64,000 nt of DNA from Ahaetulla prasina (GCF_028640845.1 NC_080542.1:13657901-13721900), one strand, 5' to 3'. Positions 43,701 through 56,263 are shown, counted from the first letter of the stretch. Numbers and translations are program-made. Notes: a model not told the origin generated them from the sequence alone.

Positions 43701-45115
43701 GCAAAACGAAAAATCTGGATTAAAAATTAAGAGATAAAAGAGTAAATCTACCTCCATGCTTCCTTGAATACACAATAGACAATAAGAAAGGAAAGGAAAG
43801 GTATTTAAAAAAAACAGGTAGAAATGCAGAATACATATAGAAGAAATTAACCCTAGGAGAGAAATGAAATATAACTTTAAAAACAAGATTAGTGGGTGGC
43901 AGTAGAAGAGATAGAAGAAAGTGTGTTGAAGAGCTACAGCAGCCAGTTATACGTGAAGGAGCTGAGACAAAAACTGTTGATGGATTGAGCAAAAACACTC
44001 AGAAACTACTACAGCCATAACTGAGAAGGGAGAAGCAGAAGTTTCCAAGCCTTCCTGAGAGGCAGATCAGCTTCAGCCAAGCACAGCATGTAATAACTAT
44101 TAACTAGAATATGTCCTCAAGAAAAGGGATTTTTTTTCTACTTCTTTTTTCACAACTTTTTCCAATAACAGTAACATACTTTAAAAGTTATTCCCCCTTT
44201 AAAATTAAATGTAACTTCAAATTGCATAAATTCTGGAAAGCCATCTTGAGTAATAATCAGAAACATTGTTGGCGAACTAAACCATGCATTTTCCAAACAT
44301 ATTCTCTGGTAATGCAAATCTTCCAGCATGCACAGCAGGCATTAAACTTTTCGCACTGCCAGTGTGGAATTGTTGTGAATTATATCATTTGTAGCTTTAA
44401 TGACTTTAACTTCTGTGTGTCTTGTGTGTGTGTGCATGTATCTTAACTAGGCAATTTTGAAATACAAAAAGAGACTCTAGGTATTGAATTAGGTTCTGCT
44501 AAAACCATAAAAATGTGACAAGTAGATACTAGGAAATTATTTTAAGTCTGGCTGTACAAAGATTTCAGTCTTTGTATTTCAAGCTCCCCATTCTCTCTGG
44601 CTGGACGACTTTAAAGGTAAGATCCATTCAAATCAATAATTCTGTAAACAAGAAGGGAAGGGAAAGAACACACAGTTTGAAATCTGAGCAGGAAATACCT
44701 GGTTAAACATGGCAGGCCAGGTGATGTCTTGCGCAGAAATAGTGAACAGCTTATCTGGGGAAGCTGTTGGGTCGAACTTTCCAACTTTGACTTTAACAAA
44801 GGTCTCGTTTGGGAAAATGACCCAGTTGATAACGTCAAATCCAGTCTCTAGATCTCCATTTTCATTAAAGGAAATTTTCTGTCCTGCAGTGTTATTAAAT
44901 GAGATGGTTCTCAAATAGTGATGGAGCTAAACAAAAGCAGAGGTAGACAATTAATAAGTGAAGTGAAAAGAAAAGAAAATGAGGGAGAGGAGAGGAGAGG
45001 AAAGGAGAGGGGAGGGGAGGGGAGGGAAAGGAAGGAAAGGAAAGGAAAGGAAAGGAAAGGAAAGGAAAGGAAAGGAAAGGAAAGGAAAGGAAAGGAAAGG
45101 AAAGGAAAGGAAAAT

Positions 45116-45161
<46 letters not shown>

Positions 45162-45296
45162 GATAGATAGATGATAGACAGACAGAAAGGCAGACAGACA
45201 GACAGACAGATAGAAAAAAAGAAGGAAGGAAGGAAGGAAGGAAGGAAGGAAGAAAGAGAAAGAGAGAGAGAGAGAGAGAAAGAAAGAAAGACAGAC

Positions 45297-45367
<71 letters not shown>

Positions 45368-48095
45368 ATGAATCATTGGCATTAATTTATGTGTCATCCC
45401 TTTAACATGATTGGGCACTATCATAGAATTAATGTTCCTCTAACCTTCATTCTTTGCACCTCTGTCAACCACACAGATACTGCAGCATCTAAACCTTTTC
45501 CTCCATATTATTATAAATTGTTATCTATTCCCAATTGCAAAACTTTTTAAATCTTGGAAGGATGAGGAAAATTGAGTCATGCAAGACTTAAAATCATCAA
45601 TCTGATGTTTTGATTAGCCATACCCACAGTGGTAGAGCTCATTGCATTAGAAAGAAGAGCAACAGGAAATGTTCATTTATTCTTTTGTTACCTGCCATGC
45701 TTTTTGAGTCAGCAATGTTTCTTTCCCAACTTCTGGCCTTGCTCTGTGTTTGGACTTGAGGGAAAGCATGGCTTGTAAAGCATGTGCCACACCATAGACT
45801 GCATTATAGATGCAGTAACTCTGCCCACTCATGCTGGTGTCATACACAGACTTAGGTAGTTTCTCCAACTTCTCTTCTCCAGTGCATAGCATTCCAGCAT
45901 CTTCACCTAACTTATCTTTAGGAAAAGAGCATTCAAAAGCCTGTTCCCAGAACACACTCATTAAATGGTCCTCTGTTTCTGAAGTTGGGTTTCTCATCTG
46001 AAGGAATTTATTGAATCCAGAGATTTCCTTGGAAGAAACTATGAAAGATATAACACCATTGAAGGCATGCATATCCATAGTTCTTTGAAGTCCAAGTGAG
46101 GTAAATTCCATCTGGGCTGGCATTATCCAAACTTTATCTGTTCTCTCGATGGATGTCCCTACAAATTGTTCAATATAGGGCAACATTCTAAAAAAGATAG
46201 TACTCTGATTTTCACAATATAGGATAATGACATTGGCAATGCTCTTCATGATAATCATGTATGTTTTATGAAAATCTGTAAGGACACTTAAAACATTATT
46301 AGAGAATGTTTCCTTGGCCAACTCTTCTACGAAGGCAAAGCAGATACCTTCCTGAGAATACAAAGTTATAGCATCTTGAATGAATCTCTTTTCACTCTCA
46401 TCAGGTTGGGAAATCAGCCCAATCCATGTCCACTTTAAATGCAACAACAAGTGGAGAATACCCACAATCTGTTGGTCCCCATTTGGGAAAAAACGATGAA
46501 AGAAAACAGTTTGTATCTTGTCATCTATCGTTGGAGAAGACCCATATATCAGCTGAATATAGAAAAAAGGGAACATGATTTTCCAAATTGAAATAGTCAT
46601 TGTTTTCGAAAAATATCTGCTCTTAGTTTATTGTTGTGTCTCGTTCGCTTCCCCCACAGCCGGGCCCGTCTTATCTGATTCCGAACGCTGAGGAATGTCC
46701 TAGCATGCCTCCCGGCCCCAGCCCTGGCTCCATGCCCAGACAGGCCGAGGAAGAAGAAGTGCCTCCAGCCCCCAGCCCTGGCTCCATGCCCAGGCAAACG
46801 GAACAACTAAACCCCTCCCCCTCCCCCACAGCATGTGAGCCTGAGGAAGGTCAATTACCAACAGCTGGAGACTGGAGTAACCCTTGCTTCAGGAGAATTG
46901 ATAGGCGGCGTCAACAGAAGGAAGGGAGGGGCAGGCCTGGATAAGTGCTGGAGCCACACCCCATGGCCTATATAAAGGATTTGCTTTCTGGCATTCTCTG
47001 AGTCAGGCAAAGTCTACCTTATATTGCTGAAGTCACTTTCTGGTCTCCTGCCTGCCTTGAGAACTTTGCTAGGACTTTGGCAGAGCTGCAGAGGCACGCC
47101 TGATTCAGATTTCCCTGACCCAGCCGTCAGCGGAGGAGTGGGACACAACATTTATGATCTTCCATAATAACCAAGATCTATTTTATTTTTTGTGCCATAA
47201 TACACACTCCCCCCCCCAAAAAAATGGGTGGAAATGTCAGTGTGTGTCAAGCGTGCCTCCTTTCAAAACTCAAGAAAGAAAAATCCCAACTGCATTATTT
47301 GTAGAGAAAGGTATCTTTTACTGAGAATGAACTGATTTCAATGAAAATAAAGCAAGTTCTGAATAGTAGGAGTGTCTTACACATACATATCCCTCACACA
47401 TCCCTCCTCCCTCCAAAGGTCAAACAGCTGGGTCCAATCCATTTCTCCTCTGATATCATGTGGTGTTCTTCTTCCGATGGTTTTCACTTATCTGGCATGC
47501 AGAATCCGTTGGTATCATCCCGCTTCTTGGATTTTGAATCCAAGTCTCCTTCCTTCCTCTTATGGCAGCCGGAGCAGCCTTAAAGGAACATTACCCCATT
47601 TCCAATACTTCACACTAAAGATAACAATATAACAATTAACTAAGCAGTCAAACTTTAAAGAGCTCCATGGCATAGGACTGGGTTATTTACGGGATCGCCT
47701 GCTGCCACCAATAGCCTCCCAGCGACCTGTGCGCTCCCATAGGGAGGGCCTCCTCAAGGTACCGTCAGTCAAACAATGTCGACTGGTGACGCCCAGGGGG
47801 AGGGCCTTCTCCGTGGGGGCTCCTGCCCTCTGGAATGAGCTGCCTCCGGGGATACGACAACTCCCCAACCTCTGGACCTTTCGACGCAAGCTAAAGACCT
47901 TCTTGTTTTATCGCGCAGGGTTGGCCTAACGTATTTTAAATGTGGGTTTTATTATGGCTTTATCATTTTTTTTTATTCATTTTGGCCTAATTTGGAATTA
48001 GATCTTTAAAATGTTTTTTAATTTTTTGTAACTTGTTTTTATTTGGCTGTAAACTGCCCTGAGTTCTTTGGGAGAAGGGCGGTATATAAATCAAA

Positions 48096-48186
<91 letters not shown>

Positions 48187-51100
48187 AACAATTAATTAAG
48201 CAATAAAATAATTAAAGTAGCAATAAAACAATTAAACAAATAAAGTAGCACATGGAGGCTGACAGTTTGTCTTATGTGTTGAAGTGAATATGGTGAATAG
48301 CAGCCGGGCTGCAGTGGCGGGATATTTTACAGTGCTGAACCTCGCCTCTTCTGTCTCTTTTCCACAGTGCAGGAGTCAATAGGCAGAGCTGGCACATAAG
48401 AGGACATCTATCTGTGCCCCTCTCAGCCTCCGCCTCCTGCCCTCACTGCACTTCTGCTCCATATTCGGCATTCCATATTCACTGAGATGGCTCTCCATAT
48501 TCATATTTTTTTTTAAAATCTTTTCCTCCTCGAAACCTAGGTGCATCTTATGGAGTGAAAAATACAGTAACCATGTTTAGAAAGAACTGATCTGCAGAAT
48601 TTTCATTATTGTAGCATAAGTACAAAGCCAGAGACCTCAGAAATGCATTAATTCAGGCAATGTTATACTGAAAATGGACCAGAAACATTAAGGGCTAAAA
48701 TGGTTTGATTCGGATTAAGGAAGGAAACCCATCCTAAAATGTCATTATACTTTCTTTTCATAGGAAACAGTAAATAAATAAATTAAAAATTAAGCAATGT
48801 AGTCATGCTGAGATGCAGATGTCAAATGAACAACATAAGAAGATTGTTTGATGTCCTATGTGCACCCTACTCATCCTCCAGCTTTGCTTAGTTCCTATCT
48901 TATACTTCCTTAATCCTAATGTAGATGCATATGAGTATACATTCAAATATGGATATATATTGCTATACACCAAGTACTAGAAGGGCAGAGTGAATGTCTA
49001 TGGAGATTCTCAATCATTCAGGTCATGGTTGTCTCAAATGTGTTTTTTCAAAAGGCAACTGGACTTCAACAGGAGTGCTTATTTACCATCAGCTTAGGGC
49101 TGGGCAGCACGAACAAATGACAGTGAATGGCTTAAAAGCGAGACATCAATACACCCCAATCAACATCTAAAAAAACCAACTTACAACAAGCACTATAAAT
49201 ACCACACATAGAACAGCACACAATCTGCTAGAAAGAAGTTCCCCGAAGATGGTGTCTAGCATGAGTTCAAAAGCTTGGAAGACAAAACCTCTGGTCTCAG
49301 TGATTGACCCAGATTGGATCCTGTGGATTTTGATTTTCTTTGAGGAAGATATTTTGCTTCTCATCAAATAAGCTTCTTCAGTTCTGATCATCATTAACAT
49401 CATCATCATCCTCAGAGTTAGAAGGGACCTTGAAGGTCTTCTAGTCCAATCCCCTGCTCAAACATGAGACCCTAAATCATTGAGGGTGGCAACCCTCCAA
49501 TATTGGAACACTGCTACCATGTCACCCCTAGTCCTTCTTTTCACTAGACTAGACATATCCAATTCCTGCAGCTGTTCTTCATATGTTTTAGTCTCCAGTC
49601 CCATAATCATCTTTGTTGCTCTTCTTTGCACTCTTTCCAGAGTCTCAAAATCTTTTTTATACCAGGGCTGTGTGCTCTCTCCACTAATCTTCTCTCTATA
49701 CACCAATAACTGCATCTCAAAAGATCCCTCTGTTAAAATACTGAAATTTGCAGATAATACAACAGTGATTGGTCTCATTCAAGACAACAATAAATCTCCA
49801 TACAGAAAGGATGTTGAACAACCAGCCTTGTGGTGCAATCAGAACCATCGTGAACTAAATACACTCAAAACCGTAGAAATGGTGGTGTATTTTAGGAGAA
49901 AACCTCCTCTACTACCACCTCTTACAATACTAGACAACACAGTATCAACAGTAGAGTCTTTCAAGTTTCTAGGTTCTATCATATCTCAAGACTTAAAATG
50001 GACACCTAACATCAAAAATGTCATCAAAAAAGCTCAACAAAGAATGTTCTTTCTGTGCCAACTCAGGATGCTCAAACTGCCCAAAGAGTTGCTGATCCAG
50101 TTCTACAGAGGAATTATTGAGTCTGTCATCTGCACCTCCAAAACTATCTGGTTTGGTTCTGCAACAAAACAAGACAAACACAGACTGCAACAGATAATTA
50201 GAATTGCAGACAAACAATTGCTACCAACCCACCTTCCATTGAGGAAGGGGGCTGTATAAAGACCACTCACATCCTGGACATAAACTGTTTCAACTTCTAC
50301 CCTCAAAACAATACTACTGCACCCCAAGCAAATAGACACAAGGACAGTTTTCCCCCGAATGCCATCACTCTGCTTAACAACTAATTCCCACAACACTGTC
50401 AAATAATTTACTAAGATTGTATTACTATTATTCTTCTCTTCCTTACTAGCATCTATCTCTTCTCACTTATGACTATAGCCATGTTGCTTGTATCTTTCAA
50501 TTTATATTGTTTTTATTTGTTTCATAGTATGATTTGATAACTTATTAGTAACCTTAACTATCACAAAGTGTTGAATCTTTTTATTCTTGATGAATGTATT
50601 TTATTCTCATTATGAACACTGAGACCATATACACCAAAGACAAATTCCTTGTTTGTCCAATCATATTTGGCCAATAAAGAATTCTCTTCTCTTCTCTTCT
50701 CTTCTCTTCTCTTCTCTTCTCTTCTCTTCTCTTCTCTTCTCTTCTCTTCTCTTCCCTTCCCTTCCCTTCCCTTCCCTTCTATATATCATGGTGACCAAAA
50801 CTGGATGCAATATTCCAAGTGTCATCTAACCAAGGCCTTATAAACTGATAGTAAGACTTCATGTGAACTTGATTCTATGCCTTTGTTGATGCAGCCTAGG
50901 ACCGTGTTGGCTTTTTTGGCAGTTGTAGCAAAACCAGCTTTGGTTCTGACCAAGTGAGGAAGCTTCTTGAATGAGAAGCGAAAGGTAAAAAAAAGTTCAG
51001 TTGCCTTTTAAAGCATCTCTGAAGCACAGAGAATTAATTTCCTCTTTTCATTTCAATTATTTCACATTTGGGTCATGTATCTGCCTCTGACTTTCCATTT

Positions 51101-53591
51101 TATTTTATATCGATCTCGAGAGAAAGTATACTACAAATCAAAGACTTCCCCTTCTCTCTTTCAAACAGTTTTGAAAATGTAAAGCAGCAAACTTGTTGTG
51201 ACCTGAAATGGCAACTGGTGCTATATCTTTGGATCACTTTTCCCATTGTCAAAAACTCCAATTCAAAATTGGAGAGACAAAAATTGTGTCTGCTTTAAAG
51301 AGACTCAAACCATTTTTTCCAGATATCTAAGGTCCCACAATCCTACCGCATTGTTGTATACCATGTTGTATATTATGTTGTATACCACATACAACCGTAG
51401 ACACACAACTGTTCCTACTGTTCCTGTCCTACTGTTTCCTTTCATTATATCCAATTTATATAGTTATTACATGCTTATACTCATATATATGTTTATATGT
51501 CATATAGTTGCTTCATGCTTATGCTTATGTATGCTGTTATGAAAAATAAATAAATAAATAAATAAATTTGATATCTGATAAAATTATAGTAATAATTACT
51601 GATATCACATTCTGAAAGATGGAATTGCTCATCTCTAAATAAACCATTAACTAGGCTGATTTCAGGAAGGAGGAAGAAAACCCATTCTGCAATTTAAAGA
51701 ACAAAATAACAATTCCCAAATAATAACACCTTGAATTTCTTAATCATGAATGAATGTGGTTATTAAAACATGGTAAGAAAATGTATTCACAAAAATGTAT
51801 CGACACTTCTATAAAGTGTATTTATAAGTCAGTCAAAGAATCAGTCTATTAAATGGTTTGGATTCAGACTGCATCAAGTACAGTATCTAAAGTATCTCAT
51901 CTAGCCACCACATTTTTTTCCATTTCTGTTTGAATTGCCACTTTATTTCCAAATAACAAAATTTAATATAAAATAATTATGTACAGTAGTGGCCAAAATT
52001 GTGGAAATGTTTTGGGAATAGTGTATTTTTGAGGCTTGATGGCTAATAACACCACTTTTTTGGAGTTTCAAGATAATCATATTCCACTGCTAGAATTGCC
52101 TGAGAATAGCCCAGACCTTAACCCAGTTGCAAATCTATGGAGCCAACTAAAAAAACGTGTTAGTCAGAAGCGACCAAGCAATAAAACCCAGTTAATAGAA
52201 GCAATCATTCCATCTTGGTTTCACATTATAACAGCTGCAGAACTAAAAGACTTGATTCACTCACTGGGAAGATGTTGTAAGGCCATAATTCATACTAAAG
52301 TTTATCCAACAAAGTATTAACTGGCATGATAATTTTTGTATATCTCGTTTTTTCTATGGTGATAATTTTTGTATATCTCATTTTTTCTGTGTTTCACTTT
52401 TCTTCTCTATACTGTAACTTCTATTCTAATAGCAAATCATTCAAAACAGTTATTGCATTACATTCTTGATTAAATTATCTTTCCATTGATATATAATAAA
52501 TACATTTAATGTAAAAATAAATTTCCATTGATAAAAGTGAAAATACACTTTTCCTAAAAGGTTTCCACAATTTTGGCCATTAGTGTAATTGTTTTCTTGT
52601 ACTTGCAAACATAACTTTCAAAATGTAAAAGGAGGGGAGAATTGATTTCAAATTTGTGGGCTTCTGTTACTGAAACTTACGATAAAAGAACGTTTAATAT
52701 TCATGTTCTTGGTTTTCTGATCTTGCAAGTCTAAATGAATCACTCCTTCTTCTCCCTATACATTCAAAAGAACAAGGAAGAGTCCATTCTGAGTTGCTTT
52801 CCCAAATTTCTTTTCTGGTTTGGGCTCAGATCCTTTTGATTAGATTGTTGTCTAGACCGTGGCTCTTCCTCCTGGCTCTCAAGGCTTTTCTCACAGCCTA
52901 TTACACTTTGTTTAAGATTAAATCTTACCTGGGGCATCTTGTAGACATTCAAGGCATTTGCCATGTAGGGATAGATATGAGAGTTAGGTCCTGCAATAAC
53001 AGATATTGCCCTATCCTTGGCATCACACTTATAATTGGGGATGAATCTGCCCCTTGTTGAGAGAAGCTGCATTGAAGCCAAGTAGGTCCATCTTGCCATG
53101 AAATAACTATTAGAGAGGTGCATACCCAGAGTCACATTGGGTAAAATGTGGTTGTCTTCATTTACCTCTTTTACAGCAAAAGCCAATGCCAGAATATGTT
53201 GATAGTTCTGTAGGAAAAATCTGCAATAAGAGATATATTCCAAAACGTATTTCATTTCTCACAGAATGTGACATTCCGCGTACATTTTAAATATTTCAAC
53301 TAAACACTAAACAAAGTGAAATTAACCATGTAAATGCATAAATTAATCGTGTAAATGCACTCGGAAACTGTACATTGTTCTAATATAACGGTATGAAATC
53401 TAATGAAATACTTGAATAGTAATGCAAATCGTCTGCAAAAATATTTCAGAATGTTAAAAACATGACTTTTGATGAAGGGGAAAATTCCCTTTGGAAAAAC
53501 ATAAAAGTACATTTTTGTAGTGGATGAAGGCTGATTGTTATGGCTCTTTCATTCATTATAAATATATTTCATTTTTCACAGAATGTGATAT

Positions 53592-53653
<62 letters not shown>

Positions 53654-53799
53654 AAGAAGAAAAGAAAAACAATAGGACAGGAATGGTAGGCATGTTTGTG
53701 CGCTTATGCACGCCCCTTATGGTCCTCTTAGTAATATATATTATTATATATATTACTAAGTAATATATATTAATTATATATTAATATATTAATATATTA

Positions 53800-53835
<36 letters not shown>

Positions 53836-54344
53836 TGTATGTATGTATGTATGTAGGTCTTTGGTTGTTTGGGTTTTCTCCTGTGTAAAATTGGAAGTGT
53901 CTTGGCGACATTTCGACGAAGTCTCATTCGTCATCTTCAGGCTTCAGCTTCGTGCTTCTGGGAGCAAGAATTCTACAGATGTACTCAATTGTATGAACCA
54001 TGTGTAAATTACATGAGAGGTAATATAAGACTATGGAATCTAATAAAACACTTGCATAATAATGGAAATGGACTGCAGAAATATTTCAGAGTGTCCAACA
54101 CATTATTTTAGAGGAAAATGCTATTAGGAAAAACATAAAAGTACAATTTTTCACTAGATGAAGGCTGCCTGTCATGTTTCATTCATTATATAGAACTTTC
54201 TCGAGGAAACAGTTGAATTGCTTTACATTAATAATCTTATTAATCTCATCTAGCTGTAATTGTTGGACACTTCTAGTTTTCTATCTTTAACTATTCTATT
54301 TTCCCACTGGTTGTTGTTGTATTTTTTTTCGGGGGAGGTGTATT

Positions 54345-54423
<79 letters not shown>

Positions 54424-55851
54424 AAATTTTATATTCTCAAATTGATATAAGGCTATGCTGATGAACCTCTCCATAAAGATCAGATATTGTAACTAAGTGA
54501 AAAATCTCTTTTAAAGCATGCTTGAAGCATGTTGTATATAAGTCTTTTTCTTTGACCTTCACACAGCTTCCTTATCCTAAGTATAGAGGTAGCTCTTACA
54601 TTAGGGCAGACAGACCCTACATTTTTGCTCCGTGCTTGCTGAACTACCTGTTTAGAAATCAAGTTCAAAGTGCTATATAGTACCATCATTCTCGCCTGTT
54701 TGGAACCCTCACCACATCTCTGACATCAATACAATTGAATGAGTCCAGAAATATTTTACAAGAAGAGTTCTTCATTCCTCTGAAAACAACAAAATACCTT
54801 ATCCCACCAGACTTGAAATCCTAGGCTTAGAAAACTTGAAACTCCGTCGCCTTTGACAAGACCTAAGTTTAACTCATAGAATCATCTATTGTAATGTCCT
54901 TCCTGTTAAAGACTACTTCAGCTTTAATTGCAATAATACAAGAGCAACCAACAGATTTAAACTTAATGTTAACCGCTTTAATCTAGATTGCAGAAAATAT
55001 GACTTCTGTAACAGAATCATCAGTGCTTGGAACACTTTACCTGACTCTGTGGTCTCTTCCCATAATCCTAAAAGCTTTAACCAAAAACTTTCTACTATTG
55101 ACCTCACCCCATTCCTAAGAGGACCATAAGGGGCGTGCATAAGCGCACAAACGTGCCTACCATTCCTGTCCTATTGTTTTCCTTTTCTTCTTCCTATATA
55201 CATATATATATGCTTATACCTCCTAATATTTACTCATATATATGTTTATATACTATATAATCTTTTTATATGATGTTGTGACAAAATAAATAAATAAAAT
55301 AAAAATAAATAAACCATTAAATCATGAAATTGGCAACGAAGAGTGATTGGATACTAAAGCATTGAAGATTTTTACAACAGTAAGTAAATGAGAAAAGCTT
55401 AACATGGATTTTGAATTAAAAAAAACCACTGTGTGTTTATTATTTATTTGGTGGGTAAGAAATATCAAATGGGTAGCATTCTATATTTAGAATGAAGGAA
55501 TTAACTGGCAAGAAACAGAAGAAATAATTTATGTTGCAAGTAATAATACTAATTAACTCAGTCCAAGCATCCTATTATAGAAGAATATCTGATTTGAGAT
55601 ATGCTACAGTTAAGAAGAGAAAGTCTTTACATGAGCTCATCAACCAGTTCTTCAGAGGGATGCTTTCTGAAACGCACTGGATCAGATATCATGTAGAACT
55701 GCGATAGTATCCCAGCTATGATGAAATCGCCTGACAAAAAATACTTGTGTTTCATAAGGGGAGGTTTCCCCACAGCACATGCATTAATCTGAGGAGTAAG
55801 GCATGTAAGCCCTGGCAGTAACACTGCCATGACTGCAATAAAAAATACCAT
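39866..55851 (-). CDS. Vomeronasal type-2 receptor V2R-C, complete
   Basis: Class C chemosensory GPCR, paralogue of V2R-B on the opposite strand. Coding exons in transcript order: 55631-55851, 52929-53220, 45692-46552, 44699-44926, 41497-41623 and 39866-40761. Each has the same length as its V2R-B counterpart, summing to 874 residues. All junctions are GT-AG and in phase, with no stop or frameshift. Domain order: signal peptide, venus-flytrap, cysteine-rich linker, 7TM. By eye about 5 of 298 residues differ from V2R-B in the 7TM exon, but about 46 of the first 172 residues of exon 3 differ. The frame is open upstream of the chosen ATG to another in-frame ATG at 55956, so a longer leader is possible but less like a signal peptide. 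Confidence 0.94.
41305..41420. mobile_element. hAT-like MITE (second family), right arm
   Basis: 116 bp, caggcgtgtcaaac to ttgacacccctg, flanked by ccttagga (41297-41304) and ccttaaga (41421-41428), 7 of 8 bases alike. Confidence 0.75.
41497..41623 (-). CDS. V2R-C exon 5 (cysteine-rich linker)
   Basis: 127 bp between cttgatag and gatgg|gtaaga. Same peptide as V2R-B by eye. Confidence 0.94.
42090..42718 (+). mobile_element. Sauria-type SINE, split by another SINE; right arm only
   Basis: tRNA-like head acggtggctcagtggctaag and gtcggcagctcagcggttc. The body resumes at about 42428 (gtaacggggtgagctcccgt ... gagcaccgccccctagagt) and ends in acctttacctttaccttt. The left arm near 31190 lacks it (reverse complement runs through tttttcaatgttctttt). 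Confidence 0.88.
42158..42434 (-). mobile_element. tRNA-derived SINE nested in the Sauria SINE
   Basis: Same family as 2181-2446, reversed. ccctatt flanks both ends as a target duplication. Confidence 0.82.
42735..42870. mobile_element. hAT-like MITE (second family), right arm
   Basis: gcagggctgtcaaactccca to caagtttgacacccct; mirror of 31045-31185. Confidence 0.65.
44699..44926 (-). CDS. V2R-C exon 4
   Basis: 228 bp between ttgtttag and aaccag|gtattt; [16 protein letters not shown]. About 7 of 76 residues differ from V2R-B. Confidence 0.94.
44960..45370 (+). repeat. Long purine microsatellite (pyrimidine on the V2R-C sense strand)
   Basis: GGAGA, GGAAA, GATA, GACA, GGAA, GA and GAAA arrays directly 5' of V2R-C exon 4 on its own strand. 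Counterpart of 28427-28905. Confidence 0.95.
45692..46552 (-). CDS. V2R-C exon 3 (main ligand-binding lobe)
   Basis: 861 bp between tatattcag and ggcag|gtaaca; 287 residues, [12 protein letters not shown] to LLTQKAWQ. Divergence from V2R-B is concentrated in residues 1-172 of this exon. Confidence 0.94.
46632..47150 (+). mobile_element. Solo LTR (family 1), right arm only, perfect 5-bp duplication
   Basis: 519 bp, tgttgtgtc to gacacaaca, flanked by TTTAT (46627-46631 and 47151-47155). The left arm has the unoccupied sequence ...tcttaatttatgatcttcc (reverse complement near 24530). TATA-like ctatataaagg near 46967. U3 open frame to 46944. Confidence 0.92.
47645..48190 (+). mobile_element. L3/CR1-type LINE 3' end with long (AAAT)n
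   Basis: [17 protein letters not shown] and [21 protein letters not shown] blocks, then the tail gagttctttgggagaagggc and (AAAT)n at 48085-48190. In the same orientation as 20635-24441 rather than mirrored, so it was inserted independently. Confidence 0.82.
49320..49390 (-). repeat. Repeat family Y copy, right arm
   Basis: Mirror of 20100-20172. On the minus strand: CTGAAGA, A, GCTTAT, loop, AGAAGC, AAAATATC. Confidence 0.65.
49430..50930 (-). mobile_element. CR1 LINE split by a nested LINE, right arm
   Basis: Mirror of 15990-17740: the CR1 tail at 49430-49660 and the upstream CR1 part at 50785-50930, both on the minus strand. Confidence 0.82.
49663..50785 (+). mobile_element. Snake CR1/L3-type LINE with (TTCTC)n tail, nested, right arm
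   Basis: RT C-terminal frame [57 protein letters not shown], then the 3' UTR ending gccaataaagaattc and a pentanucleotide array at 50685-50780. Mirror of 16138-17268. Confidence 0.85.
50935..51005 (+). repeat. Repeat family Y copy, right arm
   Basis: TGAGGA, A, GCTTCT, loop TGAATG, AGAAGC, GAAAGG, then agttcagttgcc; mirror of 15905-15990, with the G of GAAA retained. Confidence 0.65.
51340..51567 (+). mobile_element. L2/CR1-like LINE 3' tail, right arm only
   Basis: gttcctgtcctactgtttcc through gaaaaataaataaata. It splits sequence that is continuous in the left arm near 15560-15595. Confidence 0.6.
51984..52585 (+). mobile_element. Tc1/mariner element, internally deleted, right arm only
   Basis: 602 bp bounded by cagtagtggccaaaattg and its near-complement caattttggccattagtg, with TA on both sides (51982-51983 and 52586-52587). 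An open frame at about 52036-52320 encodes the transposase C-terminus: [20 protein letters not shown] and an ending PTKY. The usual catalytic Glu in LNPIENLW is Ala here (LNPVANLW). The left arm reads aagaaaacaattatgctatt with an unoccupied TA. Confidence 0.9.
52929..53220 (-). CDS. V2R-C exon 2
   Basis: 292 bp between ttattgcag and ccccag|gtaaga. About 4 of 97 residues differ from V2R-B ([12 protein letters not shown] here). Confidence 0.93.
53599..53652 (+). repeat. (AT)n microsatellite
   Basis: About 27 AT units preceding a LINE 3' tail fragment (53653-53735). Confidence 0.95.
53653..53735 (-). mobile_element. L2/CR1-like LINE 3' UTR fragment
   Basis: caataggacaggaatggtag ... cgccccttatggtcctc, as at 28022-28095. 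Confidence 0.65.
53805..53970 (-). mobile_element. (GTAT)n plus Penelope-like terminal fragment
   Basis: The GTAT array (53805-53855) is followed by the terminal segment with cgacatttcgacgaagtctc and attcgtcatcttcaggc (minus-strand hairpin and GAAATGTC). Confidence 0.75.
54350..54420 (+). repeat. (GT)n(GA)n microsatellite
   Basis: In V2R-C intron 1; mirror of 13619-13670. Confidence 0.95.
54685..55305 (+). mobile_element. L2/CR1-like LINE 3' end, right arm only
   Basis: [18 protein letters not shown], [20 protein letters not shown] and [19 protein letters not shown] blocks in broken frames; tail gttgtgacaaaataaataaa. The left arm is continuous near 13345-13375. Confidence 0.78.
55631..55851 (-). 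CDS. V2R-C exon 1
   Basis: 221 bp from ATG ([17 protein letters not shown]) to the donor gtaaag. About 8 of 74 residues differ from V2R-B. Confidence 0.9.
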
Positions 55852-56223
55852 CTTCTTTGAGAATACCTCTGTCACCATATATGAACCAGTTCTGTCTACA
55901 GCAATGAAACATGACAAAAAATAATAATCTCTCTCACTAATTAGAATAGCTTCCATATATATCCTTTCTCAAAAAAACAAATTGTCACATTTCTAGCTGT
56001 CTGGTCCCACAATAATAACACTTTTCAATCTTGACCTATTTTTTTGGATTGTCCCTTGGACATCCCTAAGGATTTGAGAAGAAGCTACATAACTAAGACT
56101 CCCTAGGTAATGATAGGGGAAATCAATAGATGTTCAGAGAAGCTCCCCAGAGACTTTGAGTAGGAAAATAGAATGATGACATTCATGGACTTGAACACAA
56201 AGGTCATAATTGAAAACAGAATT

Positions 56224-56226
<3 letters not shown>

Positions 56227-56262
<36 letters not shown>
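56227..56262 (+). repeat. (GA)n microsatellite
   Basis: About 18 GA units upstream of V2R-C. Confidence 0.95.

Positions 56263-56263
<1 letters not shown>

Noticed and set aside
44951..45424. 157-codon Phe/Ser/Leu-rich frame
   Set aside because: Low-complexity translation of the pyrimidine microsatellite; likewise frames at 9134-9435, 10808-11063, 28720-28929, 50649-50843, 56467-56859 and 59014-59305.
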